A stretch of 64,000 nucleotides of DNA from contig BMVA01000012.1 of assembly GCA_014650475.1 (NCBI GenBank), forward strand, positions 112,924 to 176,923, read 5' to 3'. The notes beneath the pieces were generated by a model that worked only from the letters and a program-made list of their open reading frames with translations, did no database searches and had not been told where the DNA came from. Below are positions 27,613-36,569 of this stretch, in pieces; positions within the stretch are counted from its first letter, which is position 1; each line of letters starts with the position of its first letter. The position numbers and the translations under genes are program-made. Origin of the DNA: Streptomyces albogriseolus (GTDB lineage Bacteria; Actinomycetota; Actinomycetes; Streptomycetales; Streptomycetaceae).

Positions 27613-29172
27613 TCAGCGGTGACGGAACCACTCCATGGCGGGCAGCGCGCGGTCGTCGTAGTCGAACAGCGCCTGGTTCTCCCAGCCGTTGCCGGAGGAC
27701 GGGTCGGCCGGGTCCCAGCCGTTGCCGGGGCGGGCCGTCCAGGTGGCCTCCCAGTGGAAGACGCCGAGGCCGCGTCCGCCGGGGACCGCCTCCACGACGG
27801 CGGCCACGTCGTTCATCCAGCGGGTCTGCCCGGCGGGGGTGGCCGGGTAGCCGGGGACGAGCTCGCTCTCGCGGTCGATGATGTTCTCCAGCGCGTCCTC
27901 GCTGTCCAGGCGGAACGGGTAGGCCGTCTCGGCGACGAACACGGGTCTGCCGTAGCGGGCGGCCGCGTCGTCCAGGGTGGTCTGCACGTCGTGCAGGGTG
28001 CCGTGCCAGTAGCCGTAGTAGGACAGCCCGATGACGTCGAAACGCACCCCGTGGGAGACCGCCCGGTCGAACCACCAGCGGGTCCCGTCGCGGTCGCCGC
28101 CCTCGGCGAGGTGCAGCGCGACGGACGTGGACGGGCTGACCGCCTTCACGGCGGCGTACCCGGAGTTGAGCAGTCCGGCGAGCTGGGACCAGTTCGAGGT
28201 GGAGCCCTCGCTCCAGAGCATGCCGCCGTTGATCTCGTTGCCGACCTGCACCATGTCGGCCGTCGTGCCCTGGGCCTCGAGGGCGTTCAGCACGTCGTAG
28301 GTGTGGTCGTACACGTCCTTCTTGAGCTGCTCGTAGCCGTGTCCGGCCCAGGCGGCGGGCTTGGTCTGCTTGCCGGGATCGGCCCAGGCGTCCGAGTAGT
28401 GGAAGTCGACCAGCAGCTTCATGCCCCGCGCCTTGACGCGCTTGGCCAGGGCCAGGACGTGCGTCTTGTCGTTGTAGCCGTCGGCCGGGTTCACCCAGAC
28501 CTTCACGCGGGCGTAGTTCATGCCGGAGGAGCGGAGAATGGCGAGCGGGTCGCCGACGCTGCCGGACGCCGTGCGGTACACCCCGCCGCGGTCCTCGCTC
28601 TTGGAGAGGGAGGAGATGTCGGCGCCCTTGACGCTCAGGCCGGAGGTGCCGCGTTCGAAGGTGAGGTCGTCGACGTTGATCCAGTCGCCGGGGCCCGCGT
28701 CGCTGACGACGGCGACCGTGCACCGGCCGCCGCTCACCGTGACCGGCACGACGATCCGCAGCCACCCGGAGCCGGAGACGGGCAGAGCGGTGCGCTGTTC
28801 GGCGCCGCCGCAGTCGCGCAGGGCGAGGTGGGCGGAGTTCTGGCCGCCGCCGGAGCGGACCCAGGCGGTGAGCCGGTAGTCGCCGGCGGCCAGCCCGGTC
28901 AGCTGCTGGTACGTCTCGACCCGGTAGGCGGAGGAGGACCAGTGGGCGAGGCGGTGGCCGCCGTCGCGCCCGCCCGCCTCGGTGTACGACGCCGCCGTGT
29001 CGCCGGATTCTGACCAGCCTGCCGGGGTCGCGGCGCCGGTGCCGCCGGATTCGAAGCCCGCGTTGGTGAGGGTGCGCGCGGCCGACGCGGCGGGGGCGGG
29101 CAGGGCGGTGAGGGTGAGTCCTGCCACGAGCGGCGGCAGCAGGGCCCGGAGTGTGCGTCTGGGATGGAACAT
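27613..29172 (-). CDS. Secreted arabinogalactan endo-beta-1,4-galactanase (GH53) with N-terminal binding domain
   Basis: A 519-residue exported enzyme: signal peptide (about 1-32, basic MFHPRRTLR then a hydrophobic core ending ASA-A), a galactose-binding-like beta-sandwich (about 34-176, TNAGFESGG...WVRSGGGQNSAHLAL...DWINVDDLTFE), and a GH53 catalytic barrel (about 182-515). Catalytic acid/base Glu is in VQVGNEINGGMLW and the nucleophile Glu in VFVAETAYPF. It cuts beta-1,4-galactan in pectin or arabinogalactan side chains to galacto-oligosaccharides. It follows the GH42 gene by 110 bp on the same strand. Confidence 0.93.
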   Translation of the reverse strand: MFHPRRTLRALLPPLVAGLTLTALPAPAASAARTLTNAGFESGGTGAATPAGWSESGDTAASYTEAGGRDGGHRLAHWSSSAYRVETYQQLTGLAAGDYRLTAWVRSGGGQNSAHLALRDCGGAEQRTALPVSGSGWLRIVVPVTVSGGRCTVAVVSDAGPGDWINVDDLTFERGTSGLSVKGADISSLSKSEDRGGVYRTASGSVGDPLAILRSSGMNYARVKVWVNPADGYNDKTHVLALAKRVKARGMKLLVDFHYSDAWADPGKQTKPAAWAGHGYEQLKKDVYDHTYDVLNALEAQGTTADMVQVGNEINGGMLWSEGSTSNWSQLAGLLNSGYAAVKAVSPSTSVALHLAEGGDRDGTRWWFDRAVSHGVRFDVIGLSYYGYWHGTLHDVQTTLDDAAARYGRPVFVAETAYPFRLDSEDALENIIDRESELVPGYPATPAGQTRWMNDVAAVVEAVPGGRGLGVFHWEATWTARPGNGWDPADPSSGNGWENQALFDYDDRALPAMEWFRHR

Positions 29173-29282
29173 CGGTGTTCGTCGTCCCTTCGACGTGGGG
29201 GGGGAGGAGTGCCCGCGCCCGGTGGGCGAGGGCCCCCTCCGCCCGCGGCCGTACGCCCGCGCGGACGGAGGGGAGTCGGGTC

Positions 29283-31304
29283 TCAGCCGTCGAGCCGGAC
29301 GACCCGGACGGCTCCGGCGGGCACCGCGAGCCGTCCGGCGGCGCGCTCGCCGGTCAGCAGCTCGGTGCCGGGGGCCTCCAGCGGGACCTTGGCGTCGGCG
29401 GCGGAGTGGTTGATCGCGAAGAGGAAGCGGCCGGATTCGCCGCTGCGGCGGACCACTTCGACGTCGTGCGGCAGGTCGTGGCGCGGGGGGACGCCCGCGT
29501 CCTCGGCGGCGCGGGCGAGGACGGTGGCGAGGCCGTCCGTGCCGAGCCGGGTGGAGACGTACCAGGCGGCGCCCTCGCCGAGGCGGTGCCGGGTGACCGC
29601 GGGCCGGCCGGCGGCCGGTCCTCCGGTGTACGTCCACACGGTCTCGGCGCCGCGCGGCACCACGAACTCGGTCCACACGTCGGCGTCCAGCTCCGCGCCG
29701 CCGGGGCCGGTCAGGCGTACCCGCTCGCCCTCCAGCAGCGGCGAGAACTCCTCGACGGTGAGGCCCAGGACGTCCCGCAGGGCGCCCGGGTGCGGGCCTT
29801 CGTGCACGGCGTCGTGCTCGTCGACGATCCCCGAGAAGTACGACACGACGAGCGTGCCGCCGCCCTCGACGTACCGCCGCAGGTTGTCCCCGGCCTCCTG
29901 GGTCATCAGGTACAGCGCCGGTGCGACGACAAGGGGATACCTCGACACGTCGGCGTCGGGGCGGGCGAAGTCGACGGTGAGGTGGTGGTCGTAGAGGGCC
30001 TCGTAGAAGGCGTCGGCGCGTTCGCGGGCGTCGTGGTCCTGGCTGGGGCGCCAGTCGAGGTTCTGCGCCCACCAGGACTGCCAGTCCCACAGCACGGCGA
30101 CGTCCGCCTCGGTGCGGGTGCCGCGCAGGGACGCCAACGACCGCACGGACGCGCCGAGTTCGGTCACCTCGCGGAAGACGCGGGTCTCGGTGCCGCCGTG
30201 CGGCAGCATCGCGGAGTGGAACTTCTCGGCCCCGCGCCGGGACTGGCGCCACTGGAAGAACATGGCGCCGTCGGAGCCGCGCGCCACATGGGCGAGGGAG
30301 TTGCGGGCCATCTGGCCGGGGGCCTTGGCGGGGTTGCGGGGCTGCCAGTTGACGCCCGAGGTGGAGTGCTCCAGCAGCAGCCAGGGGGCGCCCCCGGCGA
30401 CGGAGCGGGTGAGGTCGGCGGCCATGGCGAGGTTGACGTGGGTGCGGCGGCCGTCGGTGATCAGGTAGTGGTCGTTGGTGACCAGGTCCACCTCGCGGCC
30501 CCAGGCCCAGTAGTCGACGGAGTCGCACTGGCTGAGGGCGGTCATGAAGTTGGTGGTGACGGGGACGCCGGGTGTCAGGCGGTGCAGGATGTCCCGCTCG
30601 GCGGTGAAGTTCTCCCGCATGGTGGCGTCGGCGAACCGCCGGTAGTCCAGCGCCTGGGCCGGGTTGCCGACGGTGGGGGTGGCGCGCGGCGGGTTGATCT
30701 CGTCGAGCGAGGCGTAGCGCTGGCCCCAGAAGGCGGTCCCCCAGGCCTCGTTGACGGCCTCCACACCGCCGTACGTCCGCTCCAGCCAGCGGCGGAAGTG
30801 TCCGGCGCAGGTGTCGCAGTAGCAGGCGGAGACGGGGACGCCGTACTCGTTGTGGACGTGCCACATCGCCAGCGCCGGGTGGTCGCCGTAGCGCTCGGCG
30901 AGGCGGGTGGTGATGTCCGCGGCGGCGGCCCGGTAGGCGGGGTTGCTGTGGCAGATGGCGCCGCGGGAGCCGAACTCCAGGCGCACCCCGTCCGCGGTGA
31001 CGGGCAGCGCGTCGGGGTGGGCGCGGTAGAACCAGGCGGGCGGCACCACGGTGGGCGTGCCGAGGTCGACGCGGATCCCGGCGCCGTGCAGCAGGTCCAG
31101 GCTGCGGTCGAGCCAGCCGAAGTCGTGGGCGCCGGGGGCGGGTTCGAGCAGAGCCCAGGAGAAGATGCCGACGCTCACCAGGGTGACGCCGGCCTCGCGC
31201 ATCAGCCGTACGTCCTCCTCCCAGACGGCCTCCGGCCACTGCTCGGGGTTGTAGTCCCCGCCGAAGGCGAGCCCGGTCAGGCCCCTGGGGGTGATCTCCG
31301 GCAT
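29283..31304 (-). CDS. Beta-galactosidase, glycoside hydrolase family 42
   Basis: A 673-residue cytoplasmic enzyme. N-terminal (beta/alpha)8 barrel about 10-390: FGGDYNPEQWPEAVWEEDVRLM, acid/base Glu in MWHVHNEYG, nucleophile Glu in LLLEHSTSGVNWQ. The zinc-type cysteine cluster CYCDTC near residue 160 plus Cys in ICHSN is that of GH42. Then a trimerisation domain (about 395-600) and a C-terminal beta domain. It hydrolyses galacto-oligosaccharides produced by GH53. CGGGAGA precedes the ATG at 6 nt. It is divergent from the ABC importer genes. Confidence 0.95.
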   Translation of the reverse strand: MPEITPRGLTGLAFGGDYNPEQWPEAVWEEDVRLMREAGVTLVSVGIFSWALLEPAPGAHDFGWLDRSLDLLHGAGIRVDLGTPTVVPPAWFYRAHPDALPVTADGVRLEFGSRGAICHSNPAYRAAAADITTRLAERYGDHPALAMWHVHNEYGVPVSACYCDTCAGHFRRWLERTYGGVEAVNEAWGTAFWGQRYASLDEINPPRATPTVGNPAQALDYRRFADATMRENFTAERDILHRLTPGVPVTTNFMTALSQCDSVDYWAWGREVDLVTNDHYLITDGRRTHVNLAMAADLTRSVAGGAPWLLLEHSTSGVNWQPRNPAKAPGQMARNSLAHVARGSDGAMFFQWRQSRRGAEKFHSAMLPHGGTETRVFREVTELGASVRSLASLRGTRTEADVAVLWDWQSWWAQNLDWRPSQDHDARERADAFYEALYDHHLTVDFARPDADVSRYPLVVAPALYLMTQEAGDNLRRYVEGGGTLVVSYFSGIVDEHDAVHEGPHPGALRDVLGLTVEEFSPLLEGERVRLTGPGGAELDADVWTEFVVPRGAETVWTYTGGPAAGRPAVTRHRLGEGAAWYVSTRLGTDGLATVLARAAEDAGVPPRHDLPHDVEVVRRSGESGRFLFAINHSAADAKVPLEAPGTELLTGERAAGRLAVPAGAVRVVRLDG

Positions 31305-31319
31305 CGATGGTCTCCCGTT

Positions 31320-31333
31320 TGTGATCGATCGCT
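31320..31333. promoter_or_regulatory. Weak third LacI-like half-site near the GH42 start
   Basis: TGTGATCGATCGCT matches 9 of 14 positions of the palindrome at 31423-31436 and lies in the GH42 leader. It could be an auxiliary operator; support is weak. Confidence 0.25.
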
Positions 31334-31361
31334 TGGGAACGTGCACACACATTCTCGGTGG

Positions 31362-31377
31362 TGTGGAGCCCACATAA
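31362..31377 (-). promoter_or_regulatory. Operator overlapping the -10 of the GH42-GH53 promoter
   Basis: TGTGG-AGC-CCACA (31362-31374) is a perfect 5-bp inverted repeat overlapping the minus-strand -10 TTATGT (31372-31377). The matching -35 is TTGTCA at 31396-31401, 18-nt spacer. The LacI regulator at 34644 is the likely binder. Confidence 0.5.
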
Positions 31378-31394
31378 CCGCACAGCATCAACCA

Positions 31395-31437
31395 TTGACA
31401 AGTGTCCGATGTGTTTCTCTACTGTGAACGCTCACAG
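31395..31437 (+). promoter_or_regulatory. Promoter and LacI-type operator of the galactan ABC importer operon
   Basis: TTGACA (31395-31400), 17-nt spacer, TCTACT (31418-31423). CTGTGAACGCTCACAG at 31422-31437 is a 16-bp palindrome with one mismatched pair, of the TGTGA-N4-TCACA type bound by LacI regulators, and it spans the -10/start region. The -35 elements of the two divergent promoters overlap back to back, so one regulator could block both. Confidence 0.7.
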
Positions 31438-31511
31438 ATGCAGCGCGAGCCGCGCACCGCACGCATCCGGTCCCCGCAGTCGGCGGGGGCCCCAGGTCAG
31501 GGGAGACATCC

Positions 31512-32831
31512 ATGCCGTACACGAAGCGCCGTCGCCTCGTGAGTTCCGCCGTCGCCGTGGCCCTCGGCGCCACCGCACTCGCCGCCTGCGGCTCGTCGTC
31601 GGACGACGACGGCGCCGCGTCGGGTCCGGTGATGCTGACGTACTGGAGCTGGGCCCCCGGCATGGACAAGGTCGTGGACCTGTGGAACAAGGGGCCCGGC
31701 AAGGAGCAGCAGATCACCGTCACGGTGAAGAAGCAGGCGTCCGGCGACACCCTCGTCACCAAGATCCTCACCGCGCACAAGGCCGGCAAGGCGCCCGACC
31801 TGGTGCAGGCCGAGTACCAGGCGCTGCCCACCCTGGTCAGCAACGACGCGCTCGCCGACATATCAGGCGAGGTCGGCGACGCGAAGAAGGAGTTCGCCGA
31901 CGGGGTCTGGCAGCAGACCACCCTGGGCACGGACGCGGTGTACGCGGTCCCGCAGGACATCGGGCCGATGATGTTCTTCTACCGCGAGGACCTGTTCGAG
32001 AAGTACAAGCTGACGGTCCCCACCACCTGGGACGAGTTCGCCGACACCGCCCGCAAGCTGAAGAAGGCGGCTCCCGGCAAGGACCTGACCACCTTCTCCG
32101 CCAACGACTCCGGGCTGTTCGCGGGCCTCGCCCAGCAGGCCGGCGCGCAGTGGTGGACCACCTCCGGCGACACATGGAAGGTCGGCATCAACGACGCGGC
32201 CACCAAGAAGGTCGCCGAGTTCTGGGGCGGCCTGGTCGAGGAGGGCGCCATCGACAACCAGCCGATGTACACGCCCGCCTGGAACAAGGCGCTGGACACC
32301 GGGCAGCAGATCGCCTGGGTCAGCGCCGTGTGGGCGCCCGGCACGCTCACCACCGCCGCTCCCGCCACCAAGGGCAAGTGGGCCATGGCGCCACTCCCCC
32401 AGTGGACCAAGGGCGAGAACCGCACGGGCAGTTGGGGCGGATCCTCCACCGCTGTCACCACCGACTCGACCCACAAGGACGCCGCCGCCACGTTCGCGGC
32501 CTGGCTGAACACCGACGCCCGGGCGCTCAACGCCCTGGCGAAGGAGAGCGGCATCTACCCGGCCTCCACGGCCGCCCAGACCAGCGGCGCCTTCGCCGCC
32601 CCGCCGGAGTTCTTCGCCAACCAGCCCGACTTCTGCACGAAGGCCGCCGAGATCGCGGAGACCACCGCGCCGTCCGCCTGGGGCCCGAACGTCAACGTCG
32701 CCTACACGACGTTCAAGAACGCCTTCGGCGCCGCCGCGAAGAACAAGTCGGACTTCACCGCCGCCTTGGACGCCATGCAGGAGGACACCGTCGCCGACCT
32801 GAAGAAGCAGGGCTTCGGAGTCGCGGAGTGA
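31512..32831 (+). CDS. Sugar ABC transporter substrate-binding lipoprotein
   Basis: A 439-residue family-1 solute-binding protein. Basic N-terminus MPYTKRRR, hydrophobic segment and lipobox LAAC place the lipidated Cys at about residue 26. The mature protein has the usual two-lobe pattern (LTYWSWAPGMDKVVDLWNK, LVTKILTAHKAGKAPDLVQAEYQALP, VYAVPQDIGPMMFFYREDLF, WGPNVNVAYTTFKNAFG). It captures galacto-oligosaccharides by context. Its stop overlaps the permease start by 4 nt (GTGA). AGGGGAGA ribosome site. Confidence 0.93.
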   Translation: MPYTKRRRLVSSAVAVALGATALAACGSSSDDDGAASGPVMLTYWSWAPGMDKVVDLWNKGPGKEQQITVTVKKQASGDTLVTKILTAHKAGKAPDLVQAEYQALPTLVSNDALADISGEVGDAKKEFADGVWQQTTLGTDAVYAVPQDIGPMMFFYREDLFEKYKLTVPTTWDEFADTARKLKKAAPGKDLTTFSANDSGLFAGLAQQAGAQWWTTSGDTWKVGINDAATKKVAEFWGGLVEEGAIDNQPMYTPAWNKALDTGQQIAWVSAVWAPGTLTTAAPATKGKWAMAPLPQWTKGENRTGSWGGSSTAVTTDSTHKDAAATFAAWLNTDARALNALAKESGIYPASTAAQTSGAFAAPPEFFANQPDFCTKAAEIAETTAPSAWGPNVNVAYTTFKNAFGAAAKNKSDFTAALDAMQEDTVADLKKQGFGVAE

Positions 32832-33742
32832 GGTCCCCCGCCCGCCGTGCGCGCCACGCCCCCTACCTGTTCCTGGTGCCGGCGATCACGCTGTTCCTGC
32901 TGTTCTTCGCGCTGCCCATCGGCTACGCGGTGTGGCTCAGCTTCCGCAAGGTCCAGGTCTCCGGGCTCGGCCTGGGGGCCGGGGCCCGCGAGGAGGTGTG
33001 GGCCGGGCTGGAGAACTACACCGGCGCGCTGTCCGACAGCGAGCTGCTGCACGGCGCGCTGCGCGTGCTCGGCTACGGCTGCATCGTGGTGCCGGTGATG
33101 CTGGGGCTCGCGCTGCTGTTCGCGCTGATGCTGGACGCCGAGCGGGTGCGGCTCGCGCCCTTCACCCGCCTCGCGATCTTCCTGCCGTACGCCGTGCCGG
33201 GCGTGGTGGCGGCGCTGCTGTGGGGCTTCCTGTACCTGCCGGGCGTCAGCCCGTTCCACTTCGTGCTGGACGCCCTGGGGCTGCCGCAGCCGGACCTGCT
33301 GGACGGCGGCCCGCTGTACGCGGCGCTGTCCAACATCGCGGTCTGGGGCGGCACCGGCTTCAACATGATCGTCATCTACACCGCGCTGCGGGCCGTCCCC
33401 GCCGAGGTGTACGAGGCGGCGAAGCTGGACGGCGCGACGCCGCTGCAGATCGCGCTGCGGATCAAGATCCCGATGGTGGCGCCGTCGCTGGTGCTGACCT
33501 TCTTCTTCTCGATCATCGCGACGCTGCAGGTGTTCAGCGAGCCCACCACCCTCAAGCCGCTCACCAACTCCGTCTCCACCACCTGGAGTCCGCTGATGAA
33601 GGTCTACCAGGACGCCTTCGGCAACGGCGACATCCACGCCGCCGCCGCGCAGGCCACGCTGATCGCGGTCGCCACCCTGGTGCTGTCCTTCGGGTTCCTG
33701 CGCACCGCCGACCGACGCACGAAGCAGGAGGCGGGCCGATGA
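32828..33742 (+). CDS. Sugar ABC transporter permease (MalF-like)
   Basis: A 304-residue permease with six predicted transmembrane helices, beginning with PYLFLVPAITLFLLFFALPIGYAVWLSF. The conserved EAA loop that contacts the ATPase is EVYEAAKLDGATPLQIALRIKIP. GTG start overlapping the binding-protein stop. Pairs with the next permease. No ATPase gene lies in the cluster; in Streptomyces such importers share the multiple-sugar ATPase MsiK. Confidence 0.92.
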   Translation: MRSPARRARHAPYLFLVPAITLFLLFFALPIGYAVWLSFRKVQVSGLGLGAGAREEVWAGLENYTGALSDSELLHGALRVLGYGCIVVPVMLGLALLFALMLDAERVRLAPFTRLAIFLPYAVPGVVAALLWGFLYLPGVSPFHFVLDALGLPQPDLLDGGPLYAALSNIAVWGGTGFNMIVIYTALRAVPAEVYEAAKLDGATPLQIALRIKIPMVAPSLVLTFFFSIIATLQVFSEPTTLKPLTNSVSTTWSPLMKVYQDAFGNGDIHAAAAQATLIAVATLVLSFGFLRTADRRTKQEAGR

Positions 33743-34641
33743 GTTCCCTCACCCTCGACCGGGCCGCCGCCACGGACGCCACGGGCTCCGGCCCGGGACC
33801 GGGCCGCCCCCGCCGCCGGATCGCGCTGATCCCGACGGTGACCCTGCTGCTCGGGGCGGTCTACTGCCTGCTGCCGGTGATGTGGGTGGTCATCGCGTCC
33901 ACCAAGTCCGGCCGCGAGCTGTTCTCCACGTTCACCTTCTGGCCGGGCACCGGCTTCGCCGAGAACCTCACGGACCTCAACTCCTACCGCGAGGGCGTCT
34001 ACTGGCAGTGGATGGCCAACTCCGCCGTGTACGCCGGGCTGGGCGCGCTGCTGTCGACGTGCGTGTCCGCCGTCAGCGGCTACGCCCTGGCCACGTACCG
34101 CTTCCGGGGCCGCGAGACGGTGTTCCACATCCTGCTCGCGGGGGTGCTGATGCCGCCGGTGATCCTGGCGATCCCGCAGTACCTGCTGATGGCGGAGGCG
34201 GACCTCACGGACTCGTACCTGTCCGTGCTGCTGCCGCAGATCCTCTCCCCGTACGGGGTCTACCTGGCGCGGATCTACGCCGCGGCGGCGGTGCCGTCGG
34301 ACGTGGTGGAAGCCGGCCGGATGGACGGGGCGGGCGAGTGGCGGATCTTCACCCGGGTCGCGCTGCCGATGATGCTGCCGGGGCTGGTGACGGTGTTCCT
34401 GTTCCAGTTCGTGGCCGTGTGGAACAACTTCCTGCTGCCGTTCGTCATGCTCAGCGACGACGAGAGGTTCCCGATCACCCTGGGCCTGTACACGCTCCTG
34501 GAGCAGGGATCGAGTCAGCCCGCCCTCTACACCCTGGTGATCACGGGCGCGTTCCTCGCGGTGGTGCCGCTGGTGGCGCTGTTCCTGGTCGTGCAGCGGT
34601 TCTGGAGTCTGGATCTGCTGTCCGGGGCCGTAAAGTCGTGA
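33739..34641 (+). CDS. Sugar ABC transporter permease (MalG-like)
   Basis: A 300-residue permease with six predicted helices, from LIPTVTLLLGAVYCLLPVMWVVIAS to the C-terminal VITGAFLAVVPLVALFLVVQRFW. The EAA loop is DVVEAGRMDGAGEWRIFTRVALP. It overlaps the preceding permease gene by 4 nt (ATGA). Second half of the transmembrane heterodimer of the galactan importer. Confidence 0.92.
   Translation: MSSLTLDRAAATDATGSGPGPGRPRRRIALIPTVTLLLGAVYCLLPVMWVVIASTKSGRELFSTFTFWPGTGFAENLTDLNSYREGVYWQWMANSAVYAGLGALLSTCVSAVSGYALATYRFRGRETVFHILLAGVLMPPVILAIPQYLLMAEADLTDSYLSVLLPQILSPYGVYLARIYAAAAVPSDVVEAGRMDGAGEWRIFTRVALPMMLPGLVTVFLFQFVAVWNNFLLPFVMLSDDERFPITLGLYTLLEQGSSQPALYTLVITGAFLAVVPLVALFLVVQRFWSLDLLSGAVKS
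34631..34636 (+). promoter_or_regulatory. Possible internal promoter (-10) of the lacI gene
   Basis: TAAAGT lies 7 nt before the ATG at 34644, inside the end of the permease gene. This spacing predicts a leaderless lacI message in addition to read-through from the importer operon. Confidence 0.35.
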
Positions 34642-34643
34642 CC

Positions 34644-35669
34644 ATGAGCAACACGGGGGGCAGGCGCAAGCCGCCGACGATCCACGACGTGGCGCGCGAG
34701 GCGGGGGTCTCGCGCGGCACCGTCTCGCGCGTGCTCAACGGCGGCCACTACGTCAGCCCCGCCGCGGCGGAGGCGGTCAACGCCGCGATCCGGCGCACCG
34801 GGTACGTCGTGAACCGGCACGCGCGCTCCCTGATCACCGGCCGCTCCGACTCGGTGGGGTTCCTGCTCACCGAGCCGCAGGAGCGGTTCTTCGAGGACCC
34901 CAACTTCAACGTGCTGCTGCGCGGCTGCACCCAGGCGCTGGCCGCGCACGACATCCCGCTGCTGCTGATGCTCGCCGGCACGGACGACGAGCGGCGGCGG
35001 ATCACGCGGTACATCACCGCCGGGCACGTGGACGGGGTGCTGTTGGTGTCGAGCCACTCCGGCGACCCGGTCGCGGAGGAGCTGCGCGCGGCGGGCGTCC
35101 CGCTGGTCGCGTGCGGCAAGCCGATCGGGCTGGGCTCGAAGGTCAGTTACGTGGCGGCCGACGACCGGGACGGCGCCCGTGACATGGTGCGGCACCTGCT
35201 GGGCCTGGGGCGCCGCCGGATCGGCGTGGTGACCGGCCCGCTGGACACCCCGGGCGGGGTGGAGCGGCTGGCCGGCTACCGGGAGGTGCTCGCGGAGGCG
35301 GGCGTCGAGGAGGACGAGCGGCTGATCGTCTCCGGCGACTACAGCCGGGCGAGCGGTGAGGCGGCCGCGGAGCGGCTGCTGGGGCGGGCGCCGGACGTGG
35401 ACGCGGTGTTCGTGGCGTCCGACCTCATGGCCCAGGGTGTGCTCGCCGCGTTGCAGCGGGCGGGCCGCCGGGTGCCGGAGGACGTGGCGGTGGGCGGCTT
35501 CGACGACAGCCCCGCGGCCGTCGCGGCCAGCCCCGCCCTGACCACGATCCGCCAGCCCTGGGACCGCATCAGCGCCGAGATGGTCCGGGTGCTGCTGGCA
35601 CAGATCTCCGGCGAGGACACGGCGGCGGTCATCCTGCCCACGGAGCTGGTGAGACGGGCGTCGGCCTGA
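34644..35669 (+). CDS. LacI-family transcriptional regulator of the galactan cluster
   Basis: A 341-residue repressor. The N-terminal helix-turn-helix (PPTIHDVAREAGVSRGTVSRVLNG, recognition helix SRGTVSRVL) is followed by the hinge helix segment and a periplasmic-binding-like effector domain (about 65-335: SVGFLLTEPQE, VAADDRDGARDMVRHL, GDYSRASGEAAAERLL, VGGFDDSPAA). It closes the importer operon. Operators with the LacI-type TGTGA-N4-TCACA form lie in the divergent promoter region. Start is ATG 34644, or GTG 34638 overlapping the permease stop. Confidence 0.92.
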   Translation: MSNTGGRRKPPTIHDVAREAGVSRGTVSRVLNGGHYVSPAAAEAVNAAIRRTGYVVNRHARSLITGRSDSVGFLLTEPQERFFEDPNFNVLLRGCTQALAAHDIPLLLMLAGTDDERRRITRYITAGHVDGVLLVSSHSGDPVAEELRAAGVPLVACGKPIGLGSKVSYVAADDRDGARDMVRHLLGLGRRRIGVVTGPLDTPGGVERLAGYREVLAEAGVEEDERLIVSGDYSRASGEAAAERLLGRAPDVDAVFVASDLMAQGVLAALQRAGRRVPEDVAVGGFDDSPAAVAASPALTTIRQPWDRISAEMVRVLLAQISGEDTAAVILPTELVRRASA

Positions 35670-35704
35670 CCCGCCAGGCCGTTCATTGAATTTCGAACAA
35701 ATGT

Positions 35705-35710
35705 TACGGT
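35705..35710 (+). promoter_or_regulatory. -10 element of predicted leaderless MarR transcript
   Basis: TACGGT ends 6 nt before the ATG at 35717. The AT-rich stretch TTGAATTTCGAACAA just upstream (35686-35700) has inverted TTG/CAA ends and may be the MarR operator. Confidence 0.45.
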
Positions 35711-35716
35711 TCCCGT

Positions 35717-36106
35717 ATGGCAGGGACGACCGACGAGGCGCGGCTCGAGGAACGGTGGCGTGACATCCTCGCCGTGCACGCCCGCACCCAGGGCGAGATC
35801 GACCGCGCCCTGCACCCCTACGGCCTGGGCGCCTCGGACTTCGAGGTGCTCGACCTGCTCGCGTCCGCCACTCCCCCGCGCGGGGAGCAGTGCCGGGTGC
35901 AGAACCTGGTCGGCCGGGTGCATCTGAGCCAGAGCGCGCTGTCCCGGCTGATCGCCCGCCTGGAGAAGCACGGCCTGGTCGAGCGCAGCGCCTGCCCGAC
36001 GGACCGGCGCGGCGTCTACGTGCAGCTCACCGCGCGGGGCCGCGAGCTGCACGCCGAGACCCTCCCGGTCCAGCGCGCGGCCCTGGCCCGGGCGCTCGGG
36101 GACTGA
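35717..36106 (+). CDS. MarR-family transcriptional regulator
   Basis: A 129-residue winged-helix protein. N-terminal dimerisation helix RWRDILAVHARTQGEIDRALHPYGLG, DNA-binding part VQNLVGRVHLSQSALSRLIARLEKHGLVERSACPTDRRGVYVQLTARG with the typical wing motif DRRGVYV, and a C-terminal helix. The protein is slightly short for the family. No divergent target gene faces it, so its regulon cannot be named; autoregulation through the AT-rich upstream stretch is likely. Predicted leaderless. Confidence 0.88.
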   Translation: MAGTTDEARLEERWRDILAVHARTQGEIDRALHPYGLGASDFEVLDLLASATPPRGEQCRVQNLVGRVHLSQSALSRLIARLEKHGLVERSACPTDRRGVYVQLTARGRELHAETLPVQRAALARALGD

Positions 36107-36115
36107 GCGAAGGGA

Positions 36116-36148
36116 TCGGCCCGTGCCTGACGCGCGGGCACGGGCCGA
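36116..36148. terminator. Bidirectional terminator between marR and the SseB-like gene
   Basis: Perfect 12-bp arms TCGGCCCGTGCC / GGCACGGGCCGA around a 9-nt loop, between the two convergent stop codons. Confidence 0.8.
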
Positions 36149-36164
36149 CGGGTCACCGCCCGGC

Positions 36165-36569
36165 TCAGGGGCGGGCCAGCAGGGTGCGGACCCCCTCCGA
36201 GGTCAGGGTCAGGCGGTGTTCGGAGCTGCCGTCGATGGTGAGGGACAGGTCGTCGGTCGGCCACTGGGCGGCGAGGGCGCCGAGCGGGACCAGCCGGTAG
36301 CGGGAGACGAACGGGAGCAGTCCGGCCATCTCCAGCTCGGAGGTGAAGACGGGCACCACCTGGGTGCCGCCCGGCTGCTCCAGCACGGGGAGCGCGACGG
36401 CGCCGGGGTCGGCGGCCTCCTCGTCGCCCGCGTCGTCGGGGACCGGGATCAGTACGTCGCTGTTGGCCAGGGCGTCCAGCGCGGCCGTGTCCTCGGTGTT
36501 CTCCGACAGTGCGTCCAGGGCCCGCTGCGCGGGCGTGGGGGCGTTGTTCTCGTGCGCGGGTGTTTCCAT
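36165..36569 (-). CDS. SseB-like N-terminal domain protein
   Basis: A 134-residue cytoplasmic protein. The core AALDALANSDVLIPVPDD, LPVLEQPGGTQVVPVFTSELEM and LVPLGALAAQWPTDDLSLTID matches the SseB N-terminal domain often found in actinobacterial proteins of unknown role. The ATG at 36569 has AGGGAA nearby. It is divergent from the GAPDH gene and convergent with marR. Confidence 0.75.
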   Translation of the reverse strand: METPAHENNAPTPAQRALDALSENTEDTAALDALANSDVLIPVPDDAGDEEAADPGAVALPVLEQPGGTQVVPVFTSELEMAGLLPFVSRYRLVPLGALAAQWPTDDLSLTIDGSSEHRLTLTSEGVRTLLARP

